A stretch of 64,000 nucleotides of DNA. Source: an uncultured Megasphaera sp. (GTDB taxonomy: Bacteria > Bacillota > Negativicutes > Veillonellales > Megasphaeraceae). The notes under the pieces were generated by a model. That model worked only from the letters and a program-made list of their open reading frames with translations. It made no database searches and was not told the DNA's origin. The position numbers and the translations under genes are program-made. Positions within the stretch are counted from its first letter, which is position 1; every line of letters starts with the position of its first letter. Location: positions 1 through 64,000 of the forward strand of contig CAKPVJ010000003.1 of assembly GCA_934193515.1 (NCBI GenBank), written 5' to 3'. Of this stretch, positions 8,121 through 15,724 are shown piece after piece.

Positions 8121-8651
8121 ATGAAACAGGGGTTGCGTCGAAAAGGCATATGGATAGCAGCGGCTGCCGTATTGATTAGTCTGAGCGTGGCTGTATATGC
8201 TGCTTGTCCGCAGACCTTATGTGCTAAAGAAAATACCCAGTGTGTACGGGGAACGGCAGCGCATTATGCCGTCAAGGGGCATTTGTCATTTACAAACGGG
8301 CATGTCGTGCTGGGATTGTATGATACACAGGCTGCCTGGGAATTTTTGGAACGGCAGCCATTGGCAGTGACGCTGCAGCGGCAACGGCAGCGCATTATCC
8401 TGCCGGGCCTGCCGGAAAGCATTTTTGCGATAGAAAATACGACAGGCATGAAACCTAGAACAGGAGATATTGCCTTGGATATCCGCAATAAAAATATTGT
8501 TATCTTTTGCCGCGATGAAGAACCGTCCGTCGATTTCATCCTGATTGGCCATGTCATCGGCGGCATGAAGTATTTACTGCAGACAGAAGGCCGTTTTGAA
8601 GGCTATTTGACAAAGCATGGAAAAGAGGAAGTTCATGAAGAAACAATGTAA
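8121..8651 (+). CDS. Exported cyclophilin-like domain protein
   Basis: About 176 residues: an N-terminal signal or anchor helix (IWIAAAAVLISLSVAVYA), then a small domain whose C-terminal part (GDIALDIRNKNIVIFCRD and ILIGHVIGG) resembles the cyclophilin-like beta-barrel family found beside flavodoxins and aldo/keto reductases. The family's biochemical role is unknown; it is not assumed to be a prolyl isomerase. ATG 8121 follows TGGAGGTG. The 3' end overlaps the next gene by 17 bases, so the two are coupled. It is transcribed from promoter copy A. Confidence 0.6.
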   Translation: MKQGLRRKGIWIAAAAVLISLSVAVYAACPQTLCAKENTQCVRGTAAHYAVKGHLSFTNGHVVLGLYDTQAAWEFLERQPLAVTLQRQRQRIILPGLPESIFAIENTTGMKPRTGDIALDIRNKNIVIFCRDEEPSVDFILIGHVIGGMKYLLQTEGRFEGYLTKHGKEEVHEETM

Positions 8652-9051
8652 GTATTACGGCAAACGACTGATTGGCTATGTGATTGGGTTTATGTTGTTT
8701 TATGCGCCCTTTGACGGGTTTGCCCGCTTGGTGGACCTGCTTATCCCGCCGACGCAGATGTACAGCATTCATGAGCCGTGTTTCCGTATCCCTTTGAATA
8801 CGCTGGTAACGGGCGATATCATGCAGGCCGGGCCGGTGTCGCTCATTGCCTTGGCATTGCTGGCTGTTGTGTCGCTGGTGTTTGGCCCGCTGTACTGCGG
8901 CAAACTGTGTCCTGCCGGGGCCCTGCCGGAATTTTTATCGCGTTTGGTGCCGGAAAAACTGCAGATTGACTGGTCTCATCACGTTCGGATTACGCCGATT
9001 CGCTATGGCTTTTTGGCAGGGTTTTTCTTGGCGCCGCTGGCTGGGTATTGA
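8635..9051 (+). CDS. Membrane 4Fe-4S protein (NapH/YccM-like), apparently truncated
   Basis: About 138 residues with two or three membrane helices and one cluster motif, CGKLCPAG. This matches the N-terminal half of NapH/YccM-type membrane ferredoxins, which pass electrons to exported redox enzymes. The family normally continues with more helices and cysteine motifs, whereas here the frame stops at TGA 9049-9051 right after FFLAPLAGY. The next gene begins within that stop without its usual leader. A deletion that removed this gene's 3' end and the next gene's 5' end is the simplest reading. ATG 8635 is preceded by AGAGGAAG. Confidence 0.65.
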   Translation: MKKQCKYYGKRLIGYVIGFMLFYAPFDGFARLVDLLIPPTQMYSIHEPCFRIPLNTLVTGDIMQAGPVSLIALALLAVVSLVFGPLYCGKLCPAGALPEFLSRLVPEKLQIDWSHHVRITPIRYGFLAGFFLAPLAGY

Positions 9052-10220
9052 CAGGCTGCGGCATCCAGTCCCGGCGGGAAGCGTTTGAAGAAAAACAGGT
9101 AGGCGGCAAAGCCGACGGCGGCGAAGTCACGTACCGTGTGCTGCCGCATACCCAGACGAAAATCAGTACGATTGGCATTGGCTCCAGCGCCATTCATGAA
9201 TCCAGCGGCGACGAAATACAGCGGATATTTGATTATGCCGCCGACAGGGGCATCAATTTGGTCGATACGGTCATGTCGGATTTTTCCGCGGCTGCCCTGA
9301 TGGGCAAAGCGATGGAAGGCAAGCGGGACAAGTTTGTCACACAGATGCATATTGGCGCGACGTATCCGGGAGACACGTACACGCGGACGAGAAATGCTGC
9401 GCAGGTCAAAGAAGGATTTGAAAAGCAGCTCAAGACATTCCGCACAGATTACAGCGATATTGGTTTGATTCATTATGTCGATCAGGACGGCGATTATGAT
9501 GATATGCTCAACAACGGCTTGCTGGACTATGCCCAAAAACTCAAGCAGGACGGCGTCATCCGCAACATTGGTTTTTCGTCTCATTCTGTAGACATGTGCC
9601 ACCGTTTTTTGGATACTGGACTGATAGACGTGTTTATGTTCAGCATCAATCCGTCTTATGATTTTGTATCGTCCGGCAGCGGCATGACGCTGGATGAAGG
9701 CCGCAAAAAATTATATGAAAGAGCGCAGCAAATGGGTGTCGGCATTACGGTCATGAAAGCCTACGGCGGCAGCCGCCTGCTTTCAGACGCATCATCGCCT
9801 TTTGGCAAAGCCATGACGCCTGTCCAATGCATTCAGTATTGTCTGGACAGACCGGCTATCGTGTCCGTCATTCCCGGCGTGCGCCATATGATGGATGTCA
9901 AGACCGCGATGCTCTATTACAGTGCGTCTCCGGAAGAACGCAGCTATACCGATATTTTGCGCGCCAAAGTACAAAATATGGATGGCGTCTGTATCTACTG
10001 CGGCCATTGCCAGCCCTGCATCAAGGCTATTGATATTGCTGCCGTCAACAAATTTTATGATTTGGCGCAGGCCGGTGATGCGCTGGCGAAAGGACACTAC
10101 CTGCAGCTGCCGCATAAAGCCGGCGACTGTATACAATGCGGCCATTGTGAACCCCGCTGTCCGTTCCATGTAGCAATACGAGAACGGATGAAGCAGACTA
10201 AAGCCTATTTTGGTGAATAA
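9048..10220 (+). CDS. Aldo/keto reductase with C-terminal ferredoxin motifs
   Basis: NAD(P)H-dependent aldo/keto reductase barrel beginning around YRVLPHTQTKISTIGIGSS, with two cysteine motifs at the C-terminus, CIYCGHCQPC (~315-324) and CIQCGHCEPRCP (~361-372), as in the 4Fe-4S aldo/keto reductase subfamily. The only available start is TTG 9048, which overlaps the previous stop (TTGA) and has no clear ribosome site. The first residues (LTGCG followed by a polar linker) look like the end of a lipoprotein leader whose beginning is missing. The upstream in-frame sequence has no start codon. Expression may depend on translational reinitiation. Confidence 0.8.
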   Translation: MTGCGIQSRREAFEEKQVGGKADGGEVTYRVLPHTQTKISTIGIGSSAIHESSGDEIQRIFDYAADRGINLVDTVMSDFSAAALMGKAMEGKRDKFVTQMHIGATYPGDTYTRTRNAAQVKEGFEKQLKTFRTDYSDIGLIHYVDQDGDYDDMLNNGLLDYAQKLKQDGVIRNIGFSSHSVDMCHRFLDTGLIDVFMFSINPSYDFVSSGSGMTLDEGRKKLYERAQQMGVGITVMKAYGGSRLLSDASSPFGKAMTPVQCIQYCLDRPAIVSVIPGVRHMMDVKTAMLYYSASPEERSYTDILRAKVQNMDGVCIYCGHCQPCIKAIDIAAVNKFYDLAQAGDALAKGHYLQLPHKAGDCIQCGHCEPRCPFHVAIRERMKQTKAYFGE

Positions 10221-10266
10221 ATGCGTGAAAAAGGTTGTAGCATAACGCGTTTGGTTGTCATGCACT
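10221..10266. repeat. Intergenic hairpin element, copy 1
   Basis: ATGCGTGAA at 10221-10229, then AACGCGTTTG at 10243-10252, then TCATGCA. The outer blocks can pair (ATGCGTGA with TCATGCA, including G-U). The same blocks in the same order occur at 51951-52010 with a different insert. Confidence 0.35.
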
Positions 10267-10353
10267 ATGTTTTTCCTTGAAACATGTTTAGTTTGAGGCT
10301 TGAAGACCATACATCGTAATGCGGTAAATGATATACGTAAAATGGTATAATCG

Positions 10354-10405
10354 AGGGACTGTAACAAAAGAGACGCTATGCTCATTTTGCTGCAGTCCCT
10401 TTTAC
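10354..10405. terminator. Terminator hairpin downstream of the aldo/keto reductase
   Basis: AGGGACTG...CAAAA pairs with TTTTG...CAGTCCCT, followed by TTT. It closes the 8121-10220 operon before promoter copy B. Confidence 0.6.
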
Positions 10406-10457
10406 TATTACGCTGCTGTGTTTTTTAGAAATGCTCAATATGTATTTTTAAAACAAA

Positions 10458-10497
10458 AACATAAGCATTAGACATATGTAAGACTGCCTCGTATACT
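10458..10497 (+). promoter_or_regulatory. Promoter module, copy B
   Basis: Carries the identical 19-mer AACATAAGCATTAGACATA (10458-10476) and, 14 bases on, GTATACT (10491-10497), with the same layout as 8014-8053. It lies in front of the MerR-flavodoxin operon. Confidence 0.65.
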
Positions 10498-10539
10498 AAA
10501 GATGTAATTGAGAGAGGGTCAGTAAAGGAGGAACCGTTT

Positions 10540-10941
10540 ATGTTTATTCGAGAAATGGCACAGCGTACCGGCATTTCTGATGATACGCTTCGCTTTTATG
10601 AACGCATTGGCTTACTGCCGCCGGTACCGCGCAATCATGGCGGCATTCGCAGATACAGCGAATATCATGTACAGTATGTGGCGCTGATTCAAAGCTTGAA
10701 GGCTAGCGGCATGTCCTTGGAAGAGATTCAGCAGTATATGGAACTGGCGAAACGGGGGCAGGCTACGGCCGCTATCCGAAAAAAGATGGTTGTGGCAGCC
10801 AAAAACAAACTGCTGCAGCAAATTGCCAAACTGCAGCAGTCCGTCGCCGAAGCAGATTTCCAGCTTCGCCATTATGAAACGTCGCTTCTGAAACGGACCA
10901 ATCTCATGGCGTGCCACTATCCGAAAGAAGCAGGCTGTTAA
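10540..10941 (+). CDS. MerR family transcriptional regulator
   Basis: A 133-residue regulator starting MFIREMAQRTGISDDTLRFYERIGL with the RNHGGIRRYSE wing, then a long C-terminal coiled coil. The C-terminus is short and has one cysteine in LMACHY and one in EAGC, so a thiol-based or small-molecule sensor is possible. Strong AAAGGAGG site. It leads an operon with the flavodoxin-like lipoprotein at 10954 and probably controls it. Closely related in type to the regulator at 5927-6292. Confidence 0.85.
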   Translation: MFIREMAQRTGISDDTLRFYERIGLLPPVPRNHGGIRRYSEYHVQYVALIQSLKASGMSLEEIQQYMELAKRGQATAAIRKKMVVAAKNKLLQQIAKLQQSVAEADFQLRHYETSLLKRTNLMACHYPKEAGC

Positions 10942-10953
10942 GGAGGCGTACCG

Positions 10954-11607
10954 ATGAATCGGCGTGAATTTTTAAAACTATCCGGCTTGGGACTGATGAG
11001 CATTTTTGTCAGCGGCTGCGGCAGTATCCTGAGCCAGGCAGAAAAAGCGACAGGTGTCGTAGGAGGAGGAAAGAACATGAATATTGTAGTAGTGACAGGA
11101 AGCCCGCATCAGCACGGGACATCCTTTTTACTGGCAGATAAGTTTATTGAAGGGGCCCAGTCGGCCGGACACAACGTGTTTCGTTTTAATGCCGCGTTTG
11201 AAGAAACCCATCCCTGTCAGGGATGCGACCACTGCGGCATGGACGGCGACTGTATTTACAACGATGCCATCCAGCAGAAACTGATGCCTAAACTGCTGGA
11301 AATGGATTTAATCGCGTTGATTACGCCGCTGTATTATTACGGCATGTCGGCGCAGCTGAAAACGGTAGTAGACCGTTTCTACTCCCGGACAGGCCATTTG
11401 ACAGGGAAGAAGTCCATTCTCATGGCTACGGCATACAACAGTGCAGACTGGACGATGAATGCCCTTGTCGATCATTACGATACCTTGGCCCGCTATATGA
11501 ACTGGACGGATGTCGGCAAAGTCTTGGCGATTGGCTGCGGTGCCCGTTCCCTGATTGAAAAATCACCGTTCCCAGATCAGGCGTATAAATTGGGAGCCAG
11601 CTTGTAG
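10954..11607 (+). CDS. Exported NADPH-dependent FMN reductase / flavodoxin-like protein
   Basis: 217 residues. The N-terminus MNRREFLKLSGLG carries a twin arginine and ends in a lipobox (FVSGCG), so it is probably a Tat-exported lipoprotein. The mature part is a flavodoxin fold: NIVVVTGSPHQHGTS for phosphate binding, a cysteine cluster PCQGCDHCGMDGDC and the flavin-loop TPLYYYGMSAQLKTVVDRFY. This matches the iron-sulfur flavoprotein / NADPH-dependent FMN reductase group. Thirteen bases after the MerR gene, so the two are likely coexpressed. Confidence 0.8.
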   Translation: MNRREFLKLSGLGLMSIFVSGCGSILSQAEKATGVVGGGKNMNIVVVTGSPHQHGTSFLLADKFIEGAQSAGHNVFRFNAAFEETHPCQGCDHCGMDGDCIYNDAIQQKLMPKLLEMDLIALITPLYYYGMSAQLKTVVDRFYSRTGHLTGKKSILMATAYNSADWTMNALVDHYDTLARYMNWTDVGKVLAIGCGARSLIEKSPFPDQAYKLGASL

Positions 11608-11618
11608 GAGGAAAAAAC

Positions 11619-12107
11619 ATGACCCAAATAAAAAAGAGTGTGACAGCCGTCTTGGTCATTGCGGCATTGACCTGTTTGACCGCCTGCGACTCGACGACCC
11701 AGGAAAGTACTCATACAGCAGCAGCTCTGCAGACCGCTTCGCAGGAAACACAGGCCCAGCAGACGATGCAGGTCACGGACGAACAGGGAACGAAAGTCAC
11801 GGTGCAACTTAACGGCAGTCCGGCGGCGCAGTCGCTGGCAGCTCAATTGCCTATGGATATAGACATCGAAAACTACAGTACGAATGAAAAGATTTTTTAC
11901 CCGTCGCAAAAACTGGATACACAGCAAACGCCGCGGGCAGCCAATAAAGTTGGCACGCTGGCATACTATGAACCATGGGGTGATGTTGTCTTTTTTTACG
12001 GTGCGTTCCGGCCCAATGAGGATTTGTATGCGTTAGGGCAGATTACAGAAGACAGTCAGACGATTGCCAAATTGAGCGGCCGTGTCCATCTGGAACTCGT
12101 CCCTTGA
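11619..12107 (+). CDS. Lipoprotein with cyclophilin-like domain
   Basis: 162 residues with a lipoprotein signal (lipobox LTAC at ~24-27), a polar linker, and a C-terminal cyclophilin-like barrel: TVQLNGSPAAQSLAAQLP, GTLAYYEPWGDVVFFYG and LYALGQITED. It is the second member of this family in the region. Such proteins recur beside flavodoxins in Firmicutes; the ligand is unknown. GGAGG precedes the start, and the gene is 11 bases after the FMN reductase gene. Confidence 0.7.
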   Translation: MTQIKKSVTAVLVIAALTCLTACDSTTQESTHTAAALQTASQETQAQQTMQVTDEQGTKVTVQLNGSPAAQSLAAQLPMDIDIENYSTNEKIFYPSQKLDTQQTPRAANKVGTLAYYEPWGDVVFFYGAFRPNEDLYALGQITEDSQTIAKLSGRVHLELVP

Positions 12108-12211
12108 CTTGGAGCGGACGCTATAGGATACCCTATAACATATCATCGAGCGCATTGCCGCAGATGGCAGAATATAAAATTAAGTAAAATACAAATAAAA
12201 AGGAGCGATGT

Positions 12212-12844
12212 ATGATGAAGTTCAAAACAATTACAACGATGATGATGACAGCTGTTATGGCCTTGGCCTTAGTAGGATGCGGCAGTTCAGAAAGTACGAC
12301 ATCCAGCACCAAAACCAATACGCAGGATACGAAAGCGGCAGCCAGCGAAATTGTCAATACGATTCCCGGCGGCCTGCGGGGTAAAAACGTATTGGTAGCC
12401 TACTATTCTTGGAGCGGCAATACAAAAAAAGTAGCAGAACAGATTCACAGTGAAGTCGGCGGTGATATTGTTGCCGTAGAACCGGAAAAAGCCTATCCAA
12501 AAGAGTATCAGGAATGCGTCGATGTGGCTAAAAAAGAAGCCAACGACAATGTGCGCCCGGCTGTAGCAACCAAAGTAGACAACATGGACCAGTATGATGT
12601 CGTGTTTGTCGGCTACCCGATTTGGTGGTATAAAGCGCCGATGCATATGTACACGTTCTTGGAATCGTATTCCTTTAACGGCAAAGTTATCGTTCCGTTC
12701 TGCACCAGCGGCGGCAGCCCGATTGACGGCAGTATTCCGGATATCCAAAAATCAGCGAAAGGCGCGACGATAGTCAAAGGAAGCCAATATGCAGATCCTG
12801 CTAAAGTTTCGCAGTGGCTGAAGGACATTCAGGCAGTACAATAA
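12212..12844 (+). CDS. Flavodoxin-domain lipoprotein
   Basis: 210 residues. A lipobox (LVGCG) follows a hydrophobic signal, and a Ser/Thr-rich linker leads to a flavodoxin fold starting NVLVAYYSWSGNTKKVAEQI, with GYPIWWYKAPMHM and PFCTSGGSPI flavin loops. It is predicted to sit on the outer face of the inner membrane or in the periplasm, holding FMN. AAGGAGCG lies before ATG 12212; ATG 12215 is an equal alternative. It is a paralogue of the cytoplasmic protein at 13228-13731. Confidence 0.85.
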   Translation: MMKFKTITTMMMTAVMALALVGCGSSESTTSSTKTNTQDTKAAASEIVNTIPGGLRGKNVLVAYYSWSGNTKKVAEQIHSEVGGDIVAVEPEKAYPKEYQECVDVAKKEANDNVRPAVATKVDNMDQYDVVFVGYPIWWYKAPMHMYTFLESYSFNGKVIVPFCTSGGSPIDGSIPDIQKSAKGATIVKGSQYADPAKVSQWLKDIQAVQ

Positions 12845-12862
12845 TACAGTAAGAGGTGCAGC

Positions 12863-13222
12863 ATGACTATTGATGAAGCGAGCGAGCAGTACGAAATTCC
12901 TATTGAAGTACTGAAAGAATATCAGTCGTGGGGATTATGCAGTGCTGTCAAGTCTGTCATGGGAGCATGGCAGTATGATGATAAAGATATCGAGCGGCTC
13001 AGTCTGATTATGACGCTGCATGATATTGGTTTTACAAATGAAGAAGTAGAACAATATATGCGTCTTGTCGTAGCGGAAGATAATACCAATGAAGAACAGA
13101 TGCAGATGCTTATGCGGCTGCGCAGAAAAGCAATGGATGAAATTCATTTCAAGCAAAAACAGCTGGACCGTCTGGATTATCTTCGCTATGAAATTGAAAA
13201 GAATACGAAACATAAGAGGTAA
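12863..13222 (+). CDS. Divergent MerR-like regulator
   Basis: 119 residues. The N-terminus (IDEASEQYEIPIEVLKEYQSWGL) replaces the usual YYERIGL with a divergent sequence but keeps the MerR layout, followed by a coiled coil rich in charged residues (MRLRRKAMDEIHFKQKQ). It lies between two flavodoxin genes (18 and 5 bases), so it is cotranscribed with them. The DNA target is unknown. Confidence 0.7.
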   Translation: MTIDEASEQYEIPIEVLKEYQSWGLCSAVKSVMGAWQYDDKDIERLSLIMTLHDIGFTNEEVEQYMRLVVAEDNTNEEQMQMLMRLRRKAMDEIHFKQKQLDRLDYLRYEIEKNTKHKR

Positions 13223-13227
13223 ACATC

Positions 13228-13731
13228 ATGAAAAAAATGTTGATTGTCTATTATTCCTGGTCCAATGGCAATACCAAAAAGCTTGCAGAAGAAATACAGC
13301 AGACCACAGGGGCAGATATAGTCCGCATCGATACTAAAACGCCGTATACCGGCGGCTATGACGCTGTCGTCACCCAGGGACAGGAGGAAGTGCAGCGCGG
13401 CTATGAACCGCCTATCAAAGACCTGGGCATCCGCCTGGAAGACTATGACGTCATTGCCATAGGAACGCCGACGTGGTGGTATACGATGGCACCGGCAGTC
13501 AAGACGTTTATCCATCAGCAGCAGTGGCGGGGCAAATACGTGATTCCCTTTATGACCAACGGCGGCTGGCCGGGACACGTCATTGCCGATATGAAAAAAG
13601 CCTGCCGGGGTGCATCTATCGTCTATCCGATGGAAATCCAGTTTGATTCGACCGGCGGCAGCCGTCAGGAAACACCGCAGCAGGATGTAACGGCATGGCT
13701 GGAACAACTACGACAGTTTGCAGAAGCATAA
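13228..13731 (+). CDS. Cytoplasmic flavodoxin
   Basis: 167 residues with no signal peptide. FMN phosphate loop IVYYSWSNGNTKKLAEEI, ribityl/isoalloxazine loops GTPTWWYTMAP and PFMTNGGWPG. It is likely a single-electron or hydride carrier or a quinone reductase-like enzyme. It begins 5 bases after the MerR-like gene. Confidence 0.85.
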   Translation: MKKMLIVYYSWSNGNTKKLAEEIQQTTGADIVRIDTKTPYTGGYDAVVTQGQEEVQRGYEPPIKDLGIRLEDYDVIAIGTPTWWYTMAPAVKTFIHQQQWRGKYVIPFMTNGGWPGHVIADMKKACRGASIVYPMEIQFDSTGGSRQETPQQDVTAWLEQLRQFAEA

Positions 13732-13741
13732 GGAGGCCCTG

Positions 13742-14179
13742 ATGGAAAAAACTCACAAATGGATGACCGCGTTGTGTGCGGCCGTTTTGACAATGACAAT
13801 GATACCGATGGGAGCGATAACAATGGCAAATAATCAGACAGAACAGAAAAAAGCAGTAAAAATCGTACAGACTGCAGGACGAGATCAATTAGGCAAATTT
13901 GCACCGGATTTTGCACGGTATAATGATGATATTCTCTTTGGCGAAGTATGGTCCCGCAACGATAAATTATCGCTGCATGACCGCAGCCTGGTAACGATTT
14001 CTGCCTTAGTAGGTGCTGGGGTCATAGACAGCTCGTTGAAATACCATATTGCGACGGCGAAGAAAAACGGCGTAACGAAAGACGAAATGGTCGAAATGAT
14101 TACGCAGCTGGGCTTTTATGCCGGCTGGCCGAAAGCATGGGCTGCCTTTAACATGGCAAAAGAAGTGTACGGCGAATAA
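13742..14179 (+). CDS. Exported carboxymuconolactone decarboxylase-like protein
   Basis: About 145 residues with an N-terminal signal peptide (WMTALCAAVLTMTMIPMG) and a carboxymuconolactone decarboxylase/AhpD-like domain: FGEVWSRNDKLSLHDRSLVTISALVG and EMVEMITQLGFYAGWPKAW. No CxxC peroxidase motif is visible, so AhpD-type peroxidase activity is not supported. ATG 13742 follows AGGAGG that overlaps the flavodoxin stop. These exported forms commonly accompany cupins and aldo/keto reductases, as here. Confidence 0.8.
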   Translation: MEKTHKWMTALCAAVLTMTMIPMGAITMANNQTEQKKAVKIVQTAGRDQLGKFAPDFARYNDDILFGEVWSRNDKLSLHDRSLVTISALVGAGVIDSSLKYHIATAKKNGVTKDEMVEMITQLGFYAGWPKAWAAFNMAKEVYGE

Positions 14180-14198
14180 AAAACGCATTTTTTCATCA

Positions 14199-14254
14199 GA
14201 AAAACACACAGGCAGCATCCCTGATACGGTGTATGCTGCCGTGCAGTGTTTTTC
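14199..14254. terminator. Hairpin between the CMD-like gene and the cupin
   Basis: GAAAAACAC...GGCAGCAT pairs with ATGCTGCC...GTGTTTTTC. The T-run is part of the stem, which fits a bidirectional terminator. Confidence 0.55.
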
Positions 14255-14290
14255 GCTTAACATATAGCATATAAAGGAGCAATGAGAACG

Positions 14291-14703
14291 ATGGCAGAAC
14301 ATCAGGAAGCACAGCAGAAATCAGGAGTTTTTGGAATAGGCGAAAAGAATACAGCCTATGCGAAATATTTTGTCGGACAGAGTTATCTCAATATGCTGAC
14401 AACAGAACGCGTCGTTACGGCCAATGTAACGTTTGAACCGGGATGCCGCAACAACTGGCATATCCATAAGGCGGACAGATTCTGCTCGTTACGTCCGGCC
14501 GCGGCTATTATCAGGAATGGGGCAAACCGGCACAGGAACTTCATGCCGGCGACGTCGTCAACATTCCGCCGGAAGTCAAACATTGGCACGGCGCTGCCAA
14601 AAACAGCTGGTTTGCCCATGTAGCCATTGAAGTACCGGCAGACGGTGCCAGCAACGAATGGTGCGAACCTGTTGACGAAGAGGCATATAACGCACTGCCG
14701 TAA
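14291..14703 (+). pseudogene. Cupin-domain protein, frameshifted
   Basis: The N-terminal half reads EHQEAQQKSGVFGIG...VTFEPGCRNNWHIHKA and the C-terminal half, one frame over, reads QILLVTSGRGYYQEWG and continues to VDEEAYNALP with TAA at 14701-14703. Together they make a small cupin of the type paired with CMD-like proteins. The break lies at about 14467-14478. Family members usually have a few residues (often glycine-rich) between the HxH and QIL motifs, so the lesion could be a one-base loss or a longer deletion. Either way, the first metal-binding HIH is kept while the rest is out of frame. ATG 14291 suits AAAGGAG at 14273-14279. Confidence 0.75.
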
Positions 14704-14789
14704 TCCTATCCCATAAAAAAAGAGCTGCTTTTCTAAATGTTGCAGTCGTGATACAATAAGACTAGTACAACAGCAACGAGGAGGTCATT

Positions 14790-15023
14790 ATGCATTTAGG
14801 CGCGCAAGAATTAATCGTCATTTTACTGATTGTCCTCATCTTGTTTGGCGGCAAAAAAGTATCCGGCCTGGGCAAAGCGCTGGGTACGAGCCTGCGTGAA
14901 TTTAAAGAAGAAGTCAATAAAACAGAGGATACTGTAAAAAAAGCAGCGGCAGATACTCAGGAAGCCGTTTCTGTAAAGACAGAAGAAACGGACAAAAAGG
15001 ATGCAGCTGCCAGTAAGAACTAA
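14790..15023 (+). CDS. tatA: Sec-independent translocase subunit TatA/E
   Basis: 77 residues: one N-terminal membrane helix (LIVILLIVLILFGGKKV), the amphipathic helix GLGKALGTSLREFKEEV, and a charged tail, the full TatA/E layout. It forms the pore-like component that moves folded, cofactor-bearing proteins across the inner membrane. Its location just after genes with twin-arginine leaders (6835, 10954) suggests functional coupling. TatC is not in the window. GAGGAGG site upstream. Confidence 0.9.
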   Translation: MHLGAQELIVILLIVLILFGGKKVSGLGKALGTSLREFKEEVNKTEDTVKKAAADTQEAVSVKTEETDKKDAAASKN

Positions 15024-15038
15024 AGGAGAAGCAGCACT

Positions 15039-15563
15039 ATGTATTATATGTCGTCATATGAAGCCCCTATGGGCACATTGACACTGGTGAGTCATGAAGA
15101 ATGTTTAATCGGAGCGTGGTTTGAAGGACAGAAGTATTATATGGCATCGGTTGCCAAGGAAGATATGGTGCCGCAGGAAAACGCGGTTTTGCTGCGGACG
15201 AAAAAGTGGCTGGATGATTATTTTGCAGGAAGAATGCCTGCATTGATTACCCTGCCGCTGGCACCGCAGGGCAGCCCGTTTCGCAGATTGGTCTGGCAGA
15301 TATTGTGCCAAATCCCGTATGGACAAGTACGTACCTATAAAGAAATTGCCGATGAAGTTGCGTCCTATGAGGGAAAAGACCATATGTCTGCTCAGGCAGT
15401 TGGCGGTGCCATAGGCCATAACCCGATATCCATCATCATTCCCTGTCACCGTGTTGTCGGTGTGAACGGCAGCCTGACGGGCTATGCCGGCGGGCTGGAT
15501 AAAAAAGCGGCACTGCTGCAGCACGAGGGCGTTGATGTGACAAAGCTCAGACATAATAGATAG
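15039..15563 (+). CDS. ogt: Methylated-DNA-protein-cysteine methyltransferase
   Basis: 174 residues. Suicide repair enzyme that removes alkyl groups from O6-alkylguanine. The active-site motif IIPCHRVVG is present (acceptor cysteine near residue 135), with PYGQVRTYKEIA and GAIGHNP typical of Ogt/MGMT. AAGGAG site upstream, 15 bases after tatA. It fits a region handling reactive electrophiles. Confidence 0.92.
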   Translation: MYYMSSYEAPMGTLTLVSHEECLIGAWFEGQKYYMASVAKEDMVPQENAVLLRTKKWLDDYFAGRMPALITLPLAPQGSPFRRLVWQILCQIPYGQVRTYKEIADEVASYEGKDHMSAQAVGGAIGHNPISIIIPCHRVVGVNGSLTGYAGGLDKKAALLQHEGVDVTKLRHNR

Positions 15564-15584
15564 GGCTGATTTTCTAGATGCAGA

Positions 15585-15614
15585 TTGACAACAGGACGGA
15601 ACGTTTTATATAAT
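15585..15614 (+). promoter_or_regulatory. Promoter of the MATE gene leader
   Basis: Perfect TTGACA (15585-15590) and TATAAT (15609-15614) with an 18-base spacer. Predicted start near 15621, leaving a leader of about 100 bases before ATG 15725. Confidence 0.7.
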
Positions 15615-15667
15615 AAGGTTGTTAAAATCTTAGGTAGTGGAATTTTCCGGACATTGTCATCTTTTAG

Positions 15668-15703
15668 CCACACAGTTATCTTAGATAATTGTGTGGTTTT
15701 TTT
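15668..15703 (+). terminator. Intrinsic terminator / candidate attenuator in the MATE leader
   Basis: A 13-bp stem (CCACACAGTTATC with one mismatch to GATAATTGTGTGG), a 3-nt loop and a run of seven T. It ends about 10 bases before the ribosome site AGGGAGGA and lies downstream of the promoter at 15585, so it is inside the transcript's own leader, as expected for transcription attenuation. Confidence 0.65.
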
Positions 15704-15724
15704 CTGTACGTAGGGAGGATATGC

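Noticed and set aside
8635..10220. Programmed -1 frameshift producing a membrane ferredoxin-reductase fusion
   Set aside because: There is no slippery heptamer with a downstream pseudoknot at the junction; a deletion explains the truncated ends better.
10346..10351. TATAAT as a promoter after the aldo/keto reductase
   Set aside because: No -35 at a suitable distance, and it is followed directly by a terminator hairpin.
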